From positions 1 to 19,678 of the forward strand of contig JAHHTE010000019.1 in assembly GCA_020024815.1 (NCBI GenBank): DNA of 19,678 nt. The letters run 5' to 3'. This document shows positions 1-8,762 of the stretch, piece by piece (position 1 is the first letter of the stretch; each line of letters begins with the position of its first letter). Under the pieces are notes generated by a model. It saw nothing but the letters and a program-made list of their open reading frames with translations. It was not told where the DNA came from and made no database searches. Made by a program: the position numbers and the translations under genes. This DNA is from Mailhella sp. Lineage in GTDB: Bacteria > Desulfobacterota > Desulfovibrionia > Desulfovibrionales > Desulfovibrionaceae.

Positions 1-57
1 AGTTTTGAGGGGAGAGTTTGAGAGGGGAACTTTTTCAAAAGTTCTTCTCTCAAAAAA
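1..57 (+). repeat. Dispersed hairpin repeat, copy 1 (5' end cut by window)
   Basis: A G/A-rich head (agttttgaggggagag) is followed by an inverted repeat. The left arm at 18-34 (TTGAGAGGGGAACTTTT) pairs with 37-53; two C-to-T changes in the right arm become G-U pairs, so the stem survives. Related copies lie at 11986-12046 (same strand) and 17919-17980 (opposite strand). The head is conserved as well as the stem, so this is a repeat family and not just three terminators. No T-run follows the stem on either strand. Confidence 0.8.
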
Positions 58-102
58 TTCCATTAACTAATAAACTCTTTTATTTTTTAATATGTTATTA
101 AC

Positions 103-131
103 TTGCATAACGCATGAAAACTATTTATAAA
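103..131 (+). promoter_or_regulatory. Predicted sigma-70 promoter of the macroglobulin/pbpC operon
   Basis: TTGCAT at 103-108 and TATAAA at 126-131 are separated by 17 bases. This would start transcription near 138, about 27 bases before the ATG at 165. A GGGG run at 156-159 is the only ribosome-binding-site candidate. The background is very AT-rich, so the match is suggestive only. Confidence 0.45.
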
Positions 132-164
132 TACAAGAAAATAATTTGATATTTTGGGGTTTTT

Positions 165-3100
165 ATGTTGCGATATTTGAAGTTTATTTTATTTCTTTTT
201 CTTTTTTTATGTTGTTTAGAAAGTAATGCATTTGCTGAACAAAAATCGCAAGTTGAATTAATTCGTTATGTATATAGTGAAGTAACTTCTAAAATTGAAG
301 ATACAATGCCTGTTGAATTTTATTTTTCTCCTGATAGAGATATTTGTAAAGAAAAATATGGAGATCAAGCATTTGAAATTTGTGGACGGGTAGTAAAAGA
401 CCGTTTGCCTTCTGTAAAGCAAATAGAAATGACTCCAAAACATGAAGGTACATGGCGTTGGAACGATATGTATTCTTTAGTATTCTATCCAAGTAAGCCT
501 TGGCCAGCAGATACACAATTTACAGTTAAATTTGGTAAGGAATCTTTACCAAAATATACGGTTATTACAAAACCAGTTCAATTTAAAACACAAGCTTTTA
601 AAATAAAAGTTTTTGATGGTAATTTTAAATTTGACCCTGAAAATATTAATACAAAAGTTATAAGTGGTAAAATTAGTTTCAACTATCCAGTAAAAATAGA
701 AACTGTTCTTTCCCGTATTTCTGCTAATACAAAGGAAGGAGCAGGGATAACAATAGGAAAATTAACAGGTAATTTTGATAATAGAGCAAAAAATTATATG
801 TATTCTATTCCTATTGAAAAAGTTTCTGATAAGCAAGAATTAGTAAATATACAATTATTTTCTGGGGTACAAGCTGCTTATGGTGGAAAAATTACATCTA
901 ATTACTCATATTCAGCAAAAATTCCATCACGATCAGAGATTTTTCAATTTGTAGGTAGTCAATCAGATGTGCAAGATATGGCAGATATGTCTAAAAAACA
1001 AACAATAATTTTTGAATTTACATTACCAGTTGTTCCAAAAGATGTTGCACAAAATTTATCTGCTTTTTTATTGCCTAGAAATAAGGTTTTGTCTGATAAT
1101 GATATGAAAAAAGAACCTTATAATTGGTGGTCAATGGTAGAAATTACCAATGATGTAAAGAAAATAGCAAAACCAGTAAAATTAGATCTTGTTAATACAC
1201 CAACAGAAAAAAGTCGTTTTATTATTTTTACACCAGCACAAGATATAGAAGCTAATCGTTCTTTATTTGTTACAATTAAAGCTCCATTATCAGGACCTGA
1301 AAATTATCAAATAAAAAATGATGTGCAAGTTGTTTCTAAAGTAAAAAATCTTGGAACAAGTATTAAGATAATGCAACAAGGTTCTTTACTTACTTTAAGT
1401 GGAGATAAAAAGATTTCTCTTTATGCTCGAAATGCTGATAAAATTATTTATGAAGTAAAACAAATACGTCCAGAATTATTGAATATTTTTGTACCTTCAT
1501 TATTTGGGTATAATGGAAATGTTGATTCTTCTTTTGATTTTTCTATGGCTAGTGTTATAAGTAAAGGGGAATTACCTTTACAATATGAAAATCCATCAAA
1601 AGCACAATTTTCTTCTTTAGATTTAGGAAAGTTTTTACAAGATAAACATAAAGGTATTTTTTATCTTAATGTAATGGCAGAAAAAAAAGATGGCGAATTA
1701 GTAGCTGATACACGTTTTATTATGCTTACAGATATTGGTATGATTTTAAAACGTAATAATAATGATGAAAATTCTTTTGTATATCTTGTTTCTTTACATG
1801 ATAATAAGCCATTGAAAAATGTGAAAGTTGAAGCAATAGGACAAAATGGTATTCCTGTTTTTACAGGTCAATCAAATGATAATGGAATGATTGCTTTACC
1901 TGATTTGTCTCATTATATTAATGAAAAACAAGTTGTTGCTCTTGTTGCTTCTCATGGAGATGATTTAGCTTTTATTCCTTATGGATATTATAATACAGAA
2001 ATTCGTCCACAAAACAAAGTAAATACACAAGGAAAAATGTTATTTAACTCTGGACTTTATGGTTTTGCCTTTACACAAAGGGATATTTATCGTCCTGGTG
2101 AAAAAGTGTATTTAGGTTTTATGGTAAAACAAGGAGCTTTTGATAATGCTCTTGTAAATAAAATGCCATTAAACGCTGTTATTCGTTCTAGTCGTGGACA
2201 AATTTTAACAAAGAAAACAGTGCAATTAACAACAGGTGGTTTAGGTGAATTAGCGTATCAACTTGATAGTAATGCTGAAAGTGGAATGTATGAATTTTTC
2301 CTTGAACAAGCAGATGAAGGGCATATTATTTTAAACAAAACATTCCATGTTTCTGATTTTAAACCTGATACAATAAAAGCAACTGTTGAAAATAATTTAG
2401 GTATAAAGAAGTTATGGTATACAAAAGAAGAAATAGCTGAACTTGTATATACTATTACAGCTAATAATCTTTTTGGTGCACCTGCAATTAATAATACTGT
2501 AAAAGCTGTAATGAGTGCTAATCCTGTTCGTTTTTCTTTCAAAGGTTATGATAATTGGCATTTCTTTGATGCAGCTAAATTGGAAAAAACAAATAGACTT
2601 GATTTAGGTGTTTATGAAACTGATGAAAATGGTAAAGTAAAAATTAAAATTGATAACCAATTTTGGGGTAGTCAAAGTGCTATGCTTCGTTTGAATGCAG
2701 AAGTTTATGATGCTTCTGGTAGTTCTAATATTCAAGTAACAAGTTCATTGCTTGTTTCTCCTTTAAAAGCTGTACTTGGATATACTTCAAAAAATAATTT
2801 ACAGTTTTTAACTAAAGATGAAGATGCAAAAATTTCTCTTGTAGCTCTTGATGCTATGGAAAAGAAAGTTGCATTAGGTAAAATTAATCTTGAATTATAT
2901 CAAATAGATCATGTGAAAACTTTGATAAAAGATTCCAATGGACAATATCGTTATACACAAATGCCAAAGGAAAAATTATTATCAAAAGAAGATTTTACTC
3001 TTAATAATTCCATACAAGAGCTTGCTATAAACACAAATGAAGTTGGAGAAAAAGTTCTTGTAATTAAAGATAATGATGATCGTGTACTACATCGTATTGC

Positions 3101-5894
3101 TTATAATGTTGTAGGTGATAGCCAAGTTCAATTTGATACATATAATAAAGTAAATTTACAAGCATATTTAGATAAAAAAGAATATAAAGAAGGCGATACG
3201 ATTAAAGTAGCTATGCAGCTTCCTTATGATGGAGCAGGGCTTATAACTATTGAAAGAGAAAAAGTTTATACACAAAAATGGTTTACAGCAGATAAAGGGA
3301 ATAATGTGGAAGAAATTGAAATTCCACAAGGTTTAGAAGGTAAAGCATATATTAATATTCTGTATTTTAGAAATATTGAAGATGAAGATATTTTTACAGA
3401 ACCATGTGCAAGTGTTGTTTTACCATTTACAGCAGATATTTCTAAACGTAAGCTTGCTGTTGATGTAAAAATTGGTGATGGAAGTGATAATTTTATTGCA
3501 AAGCCAGGAAAAGAATTTTCTATAACAGTTTCAAGTAAACAAAAAGCAAAAGCTATTGTGTATGCTGTTGATGAAGGTATTTTGCAACTTACAGATTATC
3601 ATGCTCCAAATCCATTGTATGAATTGTTATTAGATAGAGCATTAGAAATTCGTACTTTCCAATATTTAGAATTATTAATGCCTGAATATAATTTAGTTCA
3701 AAAACATTTAGCTAAATTTGGTGGTGGGTTTAAATTAGCTAATGCTATGGCAAACGCTATGGATAGTGCAAGTAATCCTTTTAAAGTAAAGGATCATAAA
3801 CCAGCTGTATTTTGGTCTGGTATTGTGGATATTAATGAAAATGGAACAATAATTAATATTCCTGTACCTGATACATTTAATGGTAATTTACGTGTTTTTG
3901 TTCTTGCAAGCTCTGAAAGTGCAGTGAATATGGTAGAAAAAGATGTATTATGTCAATCTGATGTAATCATACAATCTTTTATGCCACAATTTGTTGCTCC
4001 TAATAATATTTTTGAGGTAAGTGTATTTTTAACAGATATGCGTAAAGATAAAAGTAATCCAAAAGTAAAACTTGTAGCAGAATTTCCAGAATCTTTTGAA
4101 TTGATTACAGAAAAAATTCAAGAAATAACACTTGATCCTAAAAAACAAAATATTGCTTATTTTAGAGTGAAAGTGAAAGATAATAATGATGTTTTAGGGG
4201 AACAAAATATACGATTTGTGGTAATTGATGATAGTTTAGAAGAACATATTATTATGCCTGCAAAAATTTCTGTTCGTCCAGCATCAAGTCGTTATACAAC
4301 AGTACAAATAGGACAATTAGAAAAAGTAGGTAATGAATATCAAGCAAATATAACATTATCACGCAATCTTTATCCTCAATTTGCAGAAATATCTACTAGT
4401 ATATCTGCATTGCCACTTCCTTATGTGCATAGTTTGTTAGCTGAAATGGAAACTGCTTTTTATCCATGTTCTGATGAATTAGTTGCAAAGGCAATGGTTA
4501 AGGCTTTGGTTTTTGATAATAAAGAATTTGCTCCTATTGGTGAAGCTTTTACAAGTGAAAATATGAAAAAAGCTCTTATGGAAACTATTGAAATGTTATC
4601 ACATAGAGCAACACATAATACCTCTTCTTATTATCGTTATAATGGTTATGGACAATTAAGCTTATATGAACAAGTTTTTATTGCTGATTTTCTTACTGTG
4701 GCAAGAGAAAGTGGTATAGGTGTTCCTGATTATCTTTTTAATACTACATTAAGAAATTTAGAAGATAATTTATCAAGATTGCCAAATTCAATAGACGAAG
4801 CAAGAGTATTTGCTTATGGTGCATATATACTTACTCGTAATGGCATAATTACTTCTTCAATAATGGCTAATTTGAGTACGTATTTAATGGATAATTATCA
4901 AGGTTGGGAAAAGGATATTGTAGCAAGTTTAATGGCTGGTTCTATGAAACTTATGATGCAAGATGAATTAGCTGAAAAACTTATTAATGCTTATCAACCA
5001 AGTAAAGTAGATGCATGGAGATATTCTTTTGAGTATAATGGATTATCAGAGAGAGCTTTATATTTAACTGTATTAGCAAATACTTTTCCTGAAAAATTAA
5101 ATCAACAAAAAGCACAAAGTTTATTAAAAGATATGAATGTATTGCTTACAAAATCACATTCTTTAATAACAGAAGCTCTTACAGCAAGAGCAATGATTTT
5201 ATACAGTAAAAGTGCTATAAATGAAAAAGCACAATATCACATAACTTTTGTTGATACAGCTAACAATGCATTGCAAAAAGGAATTGAAATTACAAAAAAT
5301 AATAGTTTGTTATCTGAAATGATAAAAGATGAAAATACGCTTGCAAATCTTTCTTCTACTGTAAAATTTACAGCAAATACTCCTGCTTATTATCAAATAA
5401 CAACAACAGGTTATGATAAAGAAAGAAAAGAAGTAGCTAATCAAAGTATTAATATAACTCGTGAATTTAGAGATATAGATGGTTATGAGATTAAAGATTT
5501 TCATCTTGGCGATGAGGTTGTTGTAGTTATAAAAGCTCAATCTTTAGTTGGTAATATTGATAATATTATTATTACAGATATTTTACCAGCAGGTTTTGAG
5601 TTTGTACCTGTTAAGCAAAATGCAGTGCCATATATTAGGACTACTCAAGGAAAAAGTAATCAAGATGTATTACAAGAAGAGTGGGATATGGACGTTGATT
5701 TTGCTAATATCCAAGAAGATAGATTAATTTTATTTGCTCGTTTATCAGATCAAGAAAGTGTGTTCCGTTATAAAGTACGTGTTGCCAATAAAGGTGAATT
5801 TACATTGCCTGATATTACAGCTGAACAAGTAACAGATACTCTTGTTTATGGTAGTGATAATGATGCAAAGAAAAAGAAAATCATTATAAAATAA
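165..5894 (+). CDS. Alpha-2-macroglobulin-like periplasmic protein (YfaS/YfhM family), thioester motif degenerate
   Basis: A 1909-aa exported protein. Residues 1-24 form a signal peptide ending Ala-Phe-Ala, with no convincing lipobox. Family marks in order: an MG domain with DIYRPGEKV (RPG at 643-645), the VDEGIL segment near 1135-1140 before the bait-like region, an A2M-domain stretch around 1210-1260 (FWSGIVDINENG), a helical domain from about 1420, and a C-terminal domain with the ITDILPAGFEF signature. Bacterial relatives are thought to trap proteases in the periplasm, working with PbpC in envelope defence or repair. The usual YPxGCxEQ thioester site reads YPCSDE (C1435 to E1438): the Cys is kept, but Glu stands where the Gln should be and two residues are missing. 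A thioester is therefore unlikely. E. coli homologues are about 1530-1650 aa, so this one is long. The next gene starts 12 bases downstream. Confidence 0.93.
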   Translation: MLRYLKFILFLFLFLCCLESNAFAEQKSQVELIRYVYSEVTSKIEDTMPVEFYFSPDRDICKEKYGDQAFEICGRVVKDRLPSVKQIEMTPKHEGTWRWNDMYSLVFYPSKPWPADTQFTVKFGKESLPKYTVITKPVQFKTQAFKIKVFDGNFKFDPENINTKVISGKISFNYPVKIETVLSRISANTKEGAGITIGKLTGNFDNRAKNYMYSIPIEKVSDKQELVNIQLFSGVQAAYGGKITSNYSYSAKIPSRSEIFQFVGSQSDVQDMADMSKKQTIIFEFTLPVVPKDVAQNLSAFLLPRNKVLSDNDMKKEPYNWWSMVEITNDVKKIAKPVKLDLVNTPTEKSRFIIFTPAQDIEANRSLFVTIKAPLSGPENYQIKNDVQVVSKVKNLGTSIKIMQQGSLLTLSGDKKISLYARNADKIIYEVKQIRPELLNIFVPSLFGYNGNVDSSFDFSMASVISKGELPLQYENPSKAQFSSLDLGKFLQDKHKGIFYLNVMAEKKDGELVADTRFIMLTDIGMILKRNNNDENSFVYLVSLHDNKPLKNVKVEAIGQNGIPVFTGQSNDNGMIALPDLSHYINEKQVVALVASHGDDLAFIPYGYYNTEIRPQNKVNTQGKMLFNSGLYGFAFTQRDIYRPGEKVYLGFMVKQGAFDNALVNKMPLNAVIRSSRGQILTKKTVQLTTGGLGELAYQLDSNAESGMYEFFLEQADEGHIILNKTFHVSDFKPDTIKATVENNLGIKKLWYTKEEIAELVYTITANNLFGAPAINNTVKAVMSANPVRFSFKGYDNWHFFDAAKLEKTNRLDLGVYETDENGKVKIKIDNQFWGSQSAMLRLNAEVYDASGSSNIQVTSSLLVSPLKAVLGYTSKNNLQFLTKDEDAKISLVALDAMEKKVALGKINLELYQIDHVKTLIKDSNGQYRYTQMPKEKLLSKEDFTLNNSIQELAINTNEVGEKVLVIKDNDDRVLHRIAYNVVGDSQVQFDTYNKVNLQAYLDKKEYKEGDTIKVAMQLPYDGAGLITIEREKVYTQKWFTADKGNNVEEIEIPQGLEGKAYINILYFRNIEDEDIFTEPCASVVLPFTADISKRKLAVDVKIGDGSDNFIAKPGKEFSITVSSKQKAKAIVYAVDEGILQLTDYHAPNPLYELLLDRALEIRTFQYLELLMPEYNLVQKHLAKFGGGFKLANAMANAMDSASNPFKVKDHKPAVFWSGIVDINENGTIINIPVPDTFNGNLRVFVLASSESAVNMVEKDVLCQSDVIIQSFMPQFVAPNNIFEVSVFLTDMRKDKSNPKVKLVAEFPESFELITEKIQEITLDPKKQNIAYFRVKVKDNNDVLGEQNIRFVVIDDSLEEHIIMPAKISVRPASSRYTTVQIGQLEKVGNEYQANITLSRNLYPQFAEISTSISALPLPYVHSLLAEMETAFYPCSDELVAKAMVKALVFDNKEFAPIGEAFTSENMKKALMETIEMLSHRATHNTSSYYRYNGYGQLSLYEQVFIADFLTVARESGIGVPDYLFNTTLRNLEDNLSRLPNSIDEARVFAYGAYILTRNGIITSSIMANLSTYLMDNYQGWEKDIVASLMAGSMKLMMQDELAEKLINAYQPSKVDAWRYSFEYNGLSERALYLTVLANTFPEKLNQQKAQSLLKDMNVLLTKSHSLITEALTARAMILYSKSAINEKAQYHITFVDTANNALQKGIEITKNNSLLSEMIKDENTLANLSSTVKFTANTPAYYQITTTGYDKERKEVANQSINITREFRDIDGYEIKDFHLGDEVVVVIKAQSLVGNIDNIIITDILPAGFEFVPVKQNAVPYIRTTQGKSNQDVLQEEWDMDVDFANIQEDRLILFARLSDQESVFRYKVRVANKGEFTLPDITAEQVTDTLVYGSDNDAKKKKIIIK

Positions 5895-5906
5895 TAGTTA
5901 TATTAC

Positions 5907-8258
5907 ATGAAAAGAATTGGTTTAATTTTTAAAACAAAGAAAATATTTTTTGTTTTGGTTTTTATACCAATTCTTTTTTTTGTTAGTAGTATAGTTTTTA
6001 GTGAAAAACCTGTTTTATATAAAAAGGAAGATTTTTCTTGGGTAATACGAGATAAAAAAGAGGAGTTATTGTGGCTTAGTCTTAGTGCTGATGAAAAATA
6101 TTGTTTTTTTGTACCATATAATGAAATTTCAAAAGAATTTATTAATGCAACATTATTGTATGAGGATAGAGATTTTTATTCTCATTTTGGTGTAAATTTC
6201 TTTTCACTTGCTCGGGCTATGTATAGTATGGCAAAAGGGGAGCGTCGTTTAGGTGCATCAACAATTACTATGCAGTTAGTGCGATTAGTAGAAAGCAAAG
6301 ATACAAGCTCAATAATAGGAAAATTATATCAAATTTGGCGTGCTTTTATTTATGAATATCACTATGCTAAAGAGGAAATTTTAGAAGCATATTTAAATTT
6401 AGCACCTTATGGTGCAAATGTGGAAGGTATAGGGGCAGCATCGTATGTATGGTTTCATAAAAGACCACATACACTTAATGTTGTTGAAAGTGTAGCATTA
6501 GCAACAATTCCACAAAATCCAGTTGCTCGCAGTCCTTTGAAGAAAGATAATAAAGAATGGGAAAAAGCAAGAAAGCGTTTACAAAAAGTATGGAATGAAA
6601 AATATCCTCATGCATTAAATGTATTATATGAAAATGTTATTTTGAAAATATATACACCTAAAGATTTACCTTTAGAAATTCCTCATGCAGTGATGGAAAT
6701 TTATCAAGATCGCGAAAAATATTACACAAAAATTGAAAAAAAATATTCATTAAAAAATGAAATAATAACAACTTTTGATTTAACAATTCAAAAGAATTTA
6801 GAAAGTGTATTTTCACATTATTTAGCAGAAAAAAAGATATATGGAATAGAAAATGCAGCAATGATATTGGCAAATTGGCAAACAGGTGAAATTGTCAGTT
6901 TAATTGGATCAGGTAATTTTCATAATAAAAAAATAAGTGGGCAAATAGACGGAACAAATGTTCGTAGATCTCCTGGTTCAACGTTAAAACCTTTTATTTA
7001 TGCTTTGAGTTTAGAGCAAGGACTTATTCATTCAAAAAGTATTTTATTGGATACAAAAAAAAGTTTTGCTGGTTATGAGCCAGAAAATTCTGATGGAGAT
7101 TTTCAAGGTCCAATAGCTGCAGATAAAGCTTTACATTATAGTCGTAATATTCCTGCAATTTATTTGGCAAATAATCTTCATTCGCCTGATTTATTTGATT
7201 TTTTAAAAAAAGCCCATGTTAATTTTATGTTTTCAAAAAAACATTATGGATTAGCTCTTGTTCTTGGTGGTGCAGAAATTACTTTAAGAGAATTAGCTAA
7301 TCTTTATGCTACATTGCCTAATAATGGAATTTTTAGAGAATTGAGTTATTATAAAGAAGAAAAAACGCAAATAAAGAAAATTCTTAGTGCAGAAGCTAGC
7401 TATATTACATTAAAAATGATGGAAACGAAATCACTTTTTCCTTTTAGTTCTGTTATTTCTTCTTGGAAAACAGGTACATCAAATGGTTTACGTGATGCTC
7501 TTAGTGCAGGAATAATTGGTCCTTATGTTCTTATTGTATGGATAGGAAATTTTGATTCTAGTCCAAATCCGAATTTTACAGGAACAAGAGTTGCTTTACC
7601 ACTTTATTTTTTATTAGCAGAAAAATTACAAGAACTTGAAGGGGGATTAGATAAACAAGTATATTCAGATAAAGGATTGAATGTAAAAAGAATCTCTGTT
7701 TGCCAAGCAACTGGTGATATTGACACTAAACTTTGCCCTAATATGGTACACGATACTGCATATTTTATTCCCGGAGTATCTCCAATAAAAAATACAGGTA
7801 TATTACGAGAAATTTTAGTTAATACACAAACAGGGTTACGTGAATGTAAGGAAATAGAAGGTATAACAGAAAAGCAAATATTTGAGTTTTGGCCCATTGA
7901 ATTACAAAAACTTTTTGATAAGGCAGGAGTATATAAAAAGAAAATTCCACCTTATGCACTACATTGTCTAGATGAAAATGTTGCTTTGTTGGGTAAAGCT
8001 CCTCAAATTAAATCACCAGTTATGGGAATAAGCTATCAACAAGATAAAAATAATACACAAGAAATTGCATTAATAGCAGATTTAGATGCTGATACATATA
8101 ATGTTCATTGGTTTATTGATACAACGTATTTAGGATCTTCTGTTAAAAATATTCCTTTTTATATTAAGCCTCACGCTGGAAAGCATATTATTTATGCTGT
8201 TGATGATTTTGGGCGTTCTGCACGTGTTACTTTGAATGTTGAAAAAGTGAACTTTTAG
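5907..8258 (+). CDS. pbpC: Penicillin-binding protein 1C (bifunctional peptidoglycan glycosyltransferase/transpeptidase)
   Basis: A 783-aa inner-membrane protein with one N-terminal membrane anchor (about 8-32). The glycosyltransferase-51 domain shows EDRDFYSHFGVN with catalytic E86, then GASTITMQL and AYLNLAPYGANVEGIGAA. The transpeptidase domain has all three penicillin-binding motifs: STLK (S358, K361), SRN (S412-N414) and KTGT (521-524). The last ~90 residues look like the Ig-like C-terminal domain of PBP1C. Length agrees with E. coli PbpC (about 770 aa). It polymerises and crosslinks peptidoglycan on the periplasmic side. Only 12 bases separate it from the macroglobulin stop, so the two are co-transcribed, the arrangement known for yfhM-pbpC. 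No strong ribosome-binding site precedes the ATG, which suggests translational coupling. Confidence 0.95.
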   Translation: MKRIGLIFKTKKIFFVLVFIPILFFVSSIVFSEKPVLYKKEDFSWVIRDKKEELLWLSLSADEKYCFFVPYNEISKEFINATLLYEDRDFYSHFGVNFFSLARAMYSMAKGERRLGASTITMQLVRLVESKDTSSIIGKLYQIWRAFIYEYHYAKEEILEAYLNLAPYGANVEGIGAASYVWFHKRPHTLNVVESVALATIPQNPVARSPLKKDNKEWEKARKRLQKVWNEKYPHALNVLYENVILKIYTPKDLPLEIPHAVMEIYQDREKYYTKIEKKYSLKNEIITTFDLTIQKNLESVFSHYLAEKKIYGIENAAMILANWQTGEIVSLIGSGNFHNKKISGQIDGTNVRRSPGSTLKPFIYALSLEQGLIHSKSILLDTKKSFAGYEPENSDGDFQGPIAADKALHYSRNIPAIYLANNLHSPDLFDFLKKAHVNFMFSKKHYGLALVLGGAEITLRELANLYATLPNNGIFRELSYYKEEKTQIKKILSAEASYITLKMMETKSLFPFSSVISSWKTGTSNGLRDALSAGIIGPYVLIVWIGNFDSSPNPNFTGTRVALPLYFLLAEKLQELEGGLDKQVYSDKGLNVKRISVCQATGDIDTKLCPNMVHDTAYFIPGVSPIKNTGILREILVNTQTGLRECKEIEGITEKQIFEFWPIELQKLFDKAGVYKKKIPPYALHCLDENVALLGKAPQIKSPVMGISYQQDKNNTQEIALIADLDADTYNVHWFIDTTYLGSSVKNIPFYIKPHAGKHIIYAVDDFGRSARVTLNVEKVNF

Positions 8259-8448
8259 AAAAATTTGTCAGTATGTTTCTAGGCTAAATAATTGGAGAAT
8301 TTTTTAGTCATTTTTAAATGAAAAAAATTTTATAATTAAGTAATAATTGTTCCTAATTAGCTAATTTAATAGTGTTAAACTGTTAATTATTAGATTGTTA
8401 TTAATAATAAGTGGCTAAGAATAAAGACTTAAATTTTAATGGCTTGGT
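8259..8448. other. Intergenic stretch with no gene seen
   Basis: About 190 very AT-rich bases lie between the pbpC stop and the nrd promoter. I see no open reading frame of useful length and no clear terminator. There are short A/T palindromes only, such as TTATTAATAATAA near 8398-8410. No pair of palindromic NrdR boxes was recognised. Confidence 0.6.
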
Positions 8449-8476
8449 TTGACTTTTTGGAATACTAGGTTATAAA
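8449..8476 (+). promoter_or_regulatory. Predicted sigma-70 promoter of the nrd operon
   Basis: TTGACT at 8449-8454 and TATAAA at 8471-8476 are separated by 16 bases. Transcription would begin near 8483, exactly where the riboswitch P1 strand starts (8484). That coincidence supports both calls. Confidence 0.6.
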
Positions 8477-8483
8477 AATACCC

Positions 8484-8629
8484 ATGAGATGAAACAATAG
8501 TTTCAGGGAATACGGTGTAAATCCGTAGTGGGACCCGCCGCTGTAACTCGGATATTTTTTATAAAAGCCACTGATTTTTTCGGGAAGGTGTAAAAAATAG
8601 AGGAAGAGAAGCCAGAAGACCGATCTCAT
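8484..8629 (+). promoter_or_regulatory. Cobalamin (adenosylcobalamin-class) riboswitch
   Basis: The conserved core is present in order: CAGGGAATACGGTGTAAATC, then GACCCGCCGCTGTAA, then GCCACTG, then CGGGAAGGTG, and the B12 box GAAGCCAGAAGACC at 8608-8621. P1 closes perfectly: ATGAGAT at 8484-8490 pairs with ATCTCAT at 8623-8629. The L5 CCCG at 8534-8537 can pair with CGGG in a downstream hairpin loop (8653-8656), as in the L5-L13 kissing loop known for this class. It lies about 135 bases before nrdD, on the same strand and directly after a promoter. Binding B12 is expected to switch the nrd operon off. Confidence 0.95.
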
Positions 8630-8634
8630 ATTTC

Positions 8635-8696
8635 ACATACAGGGAAATCTTTCGGGAAACAGAGATTTTTCGCGATCGTCTTTTCCTGTGTGTTTT
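8635..8696 (+). terminator. Riboswitch expression platform: terminator with competing antiterminator
   Basis: Arm 8635-8647 (ACATACAGGGAAA) pairs with 8681-8693 with two G-U pairs and runs into TTTT at 8693-8696. An inner hairpin, AAATCT at 8645-8650 with AGATTT at 8663-8668, has a 12-base loop holding CGGG. The alternative fold pairs 8615-8625 (end of the B12 box and start of P1's 3' strand) with 8674-8683, with one bulged C. This would break both P1 and the terminator. Bound B12 should stabilise P1, free the 3' arm and terminate transcription. The T-run is short, so termination strength is uncertain. Confidence 0.65.
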
Positions 8697-8762
8697 AATA
8701 TAGTTAATATACAGGATATTTCTTTTTAAATCCGTATAGAATTTTATTTTGTGAGTTATTAA

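Noticed and set aside
165..240. Lipoprotein signal on the macroglobulin (Leu-Cys-Cys near residue 16)
   Set aside because: The residues before the Cys (Phe-Leu) do not fit a lipobox, while Ala-Phe-Ala at 22-24 fits signal peptidase I.
2258..2542. Antisense open frames within the macroglobulin, pbpC and nrdD genes
   Set aside because: They lie opposite strongly conserved coding sequence, lack ribosome-binding sites and have no recognisable domains; they look like shadows of AT-rich codon use.
8340..8410. NrdR boxes upstream of nrdD
   Set aside because: The TAGTGTTAAACTGTTA stretch is not a proper palindrome and no second box is found at helical spacing.
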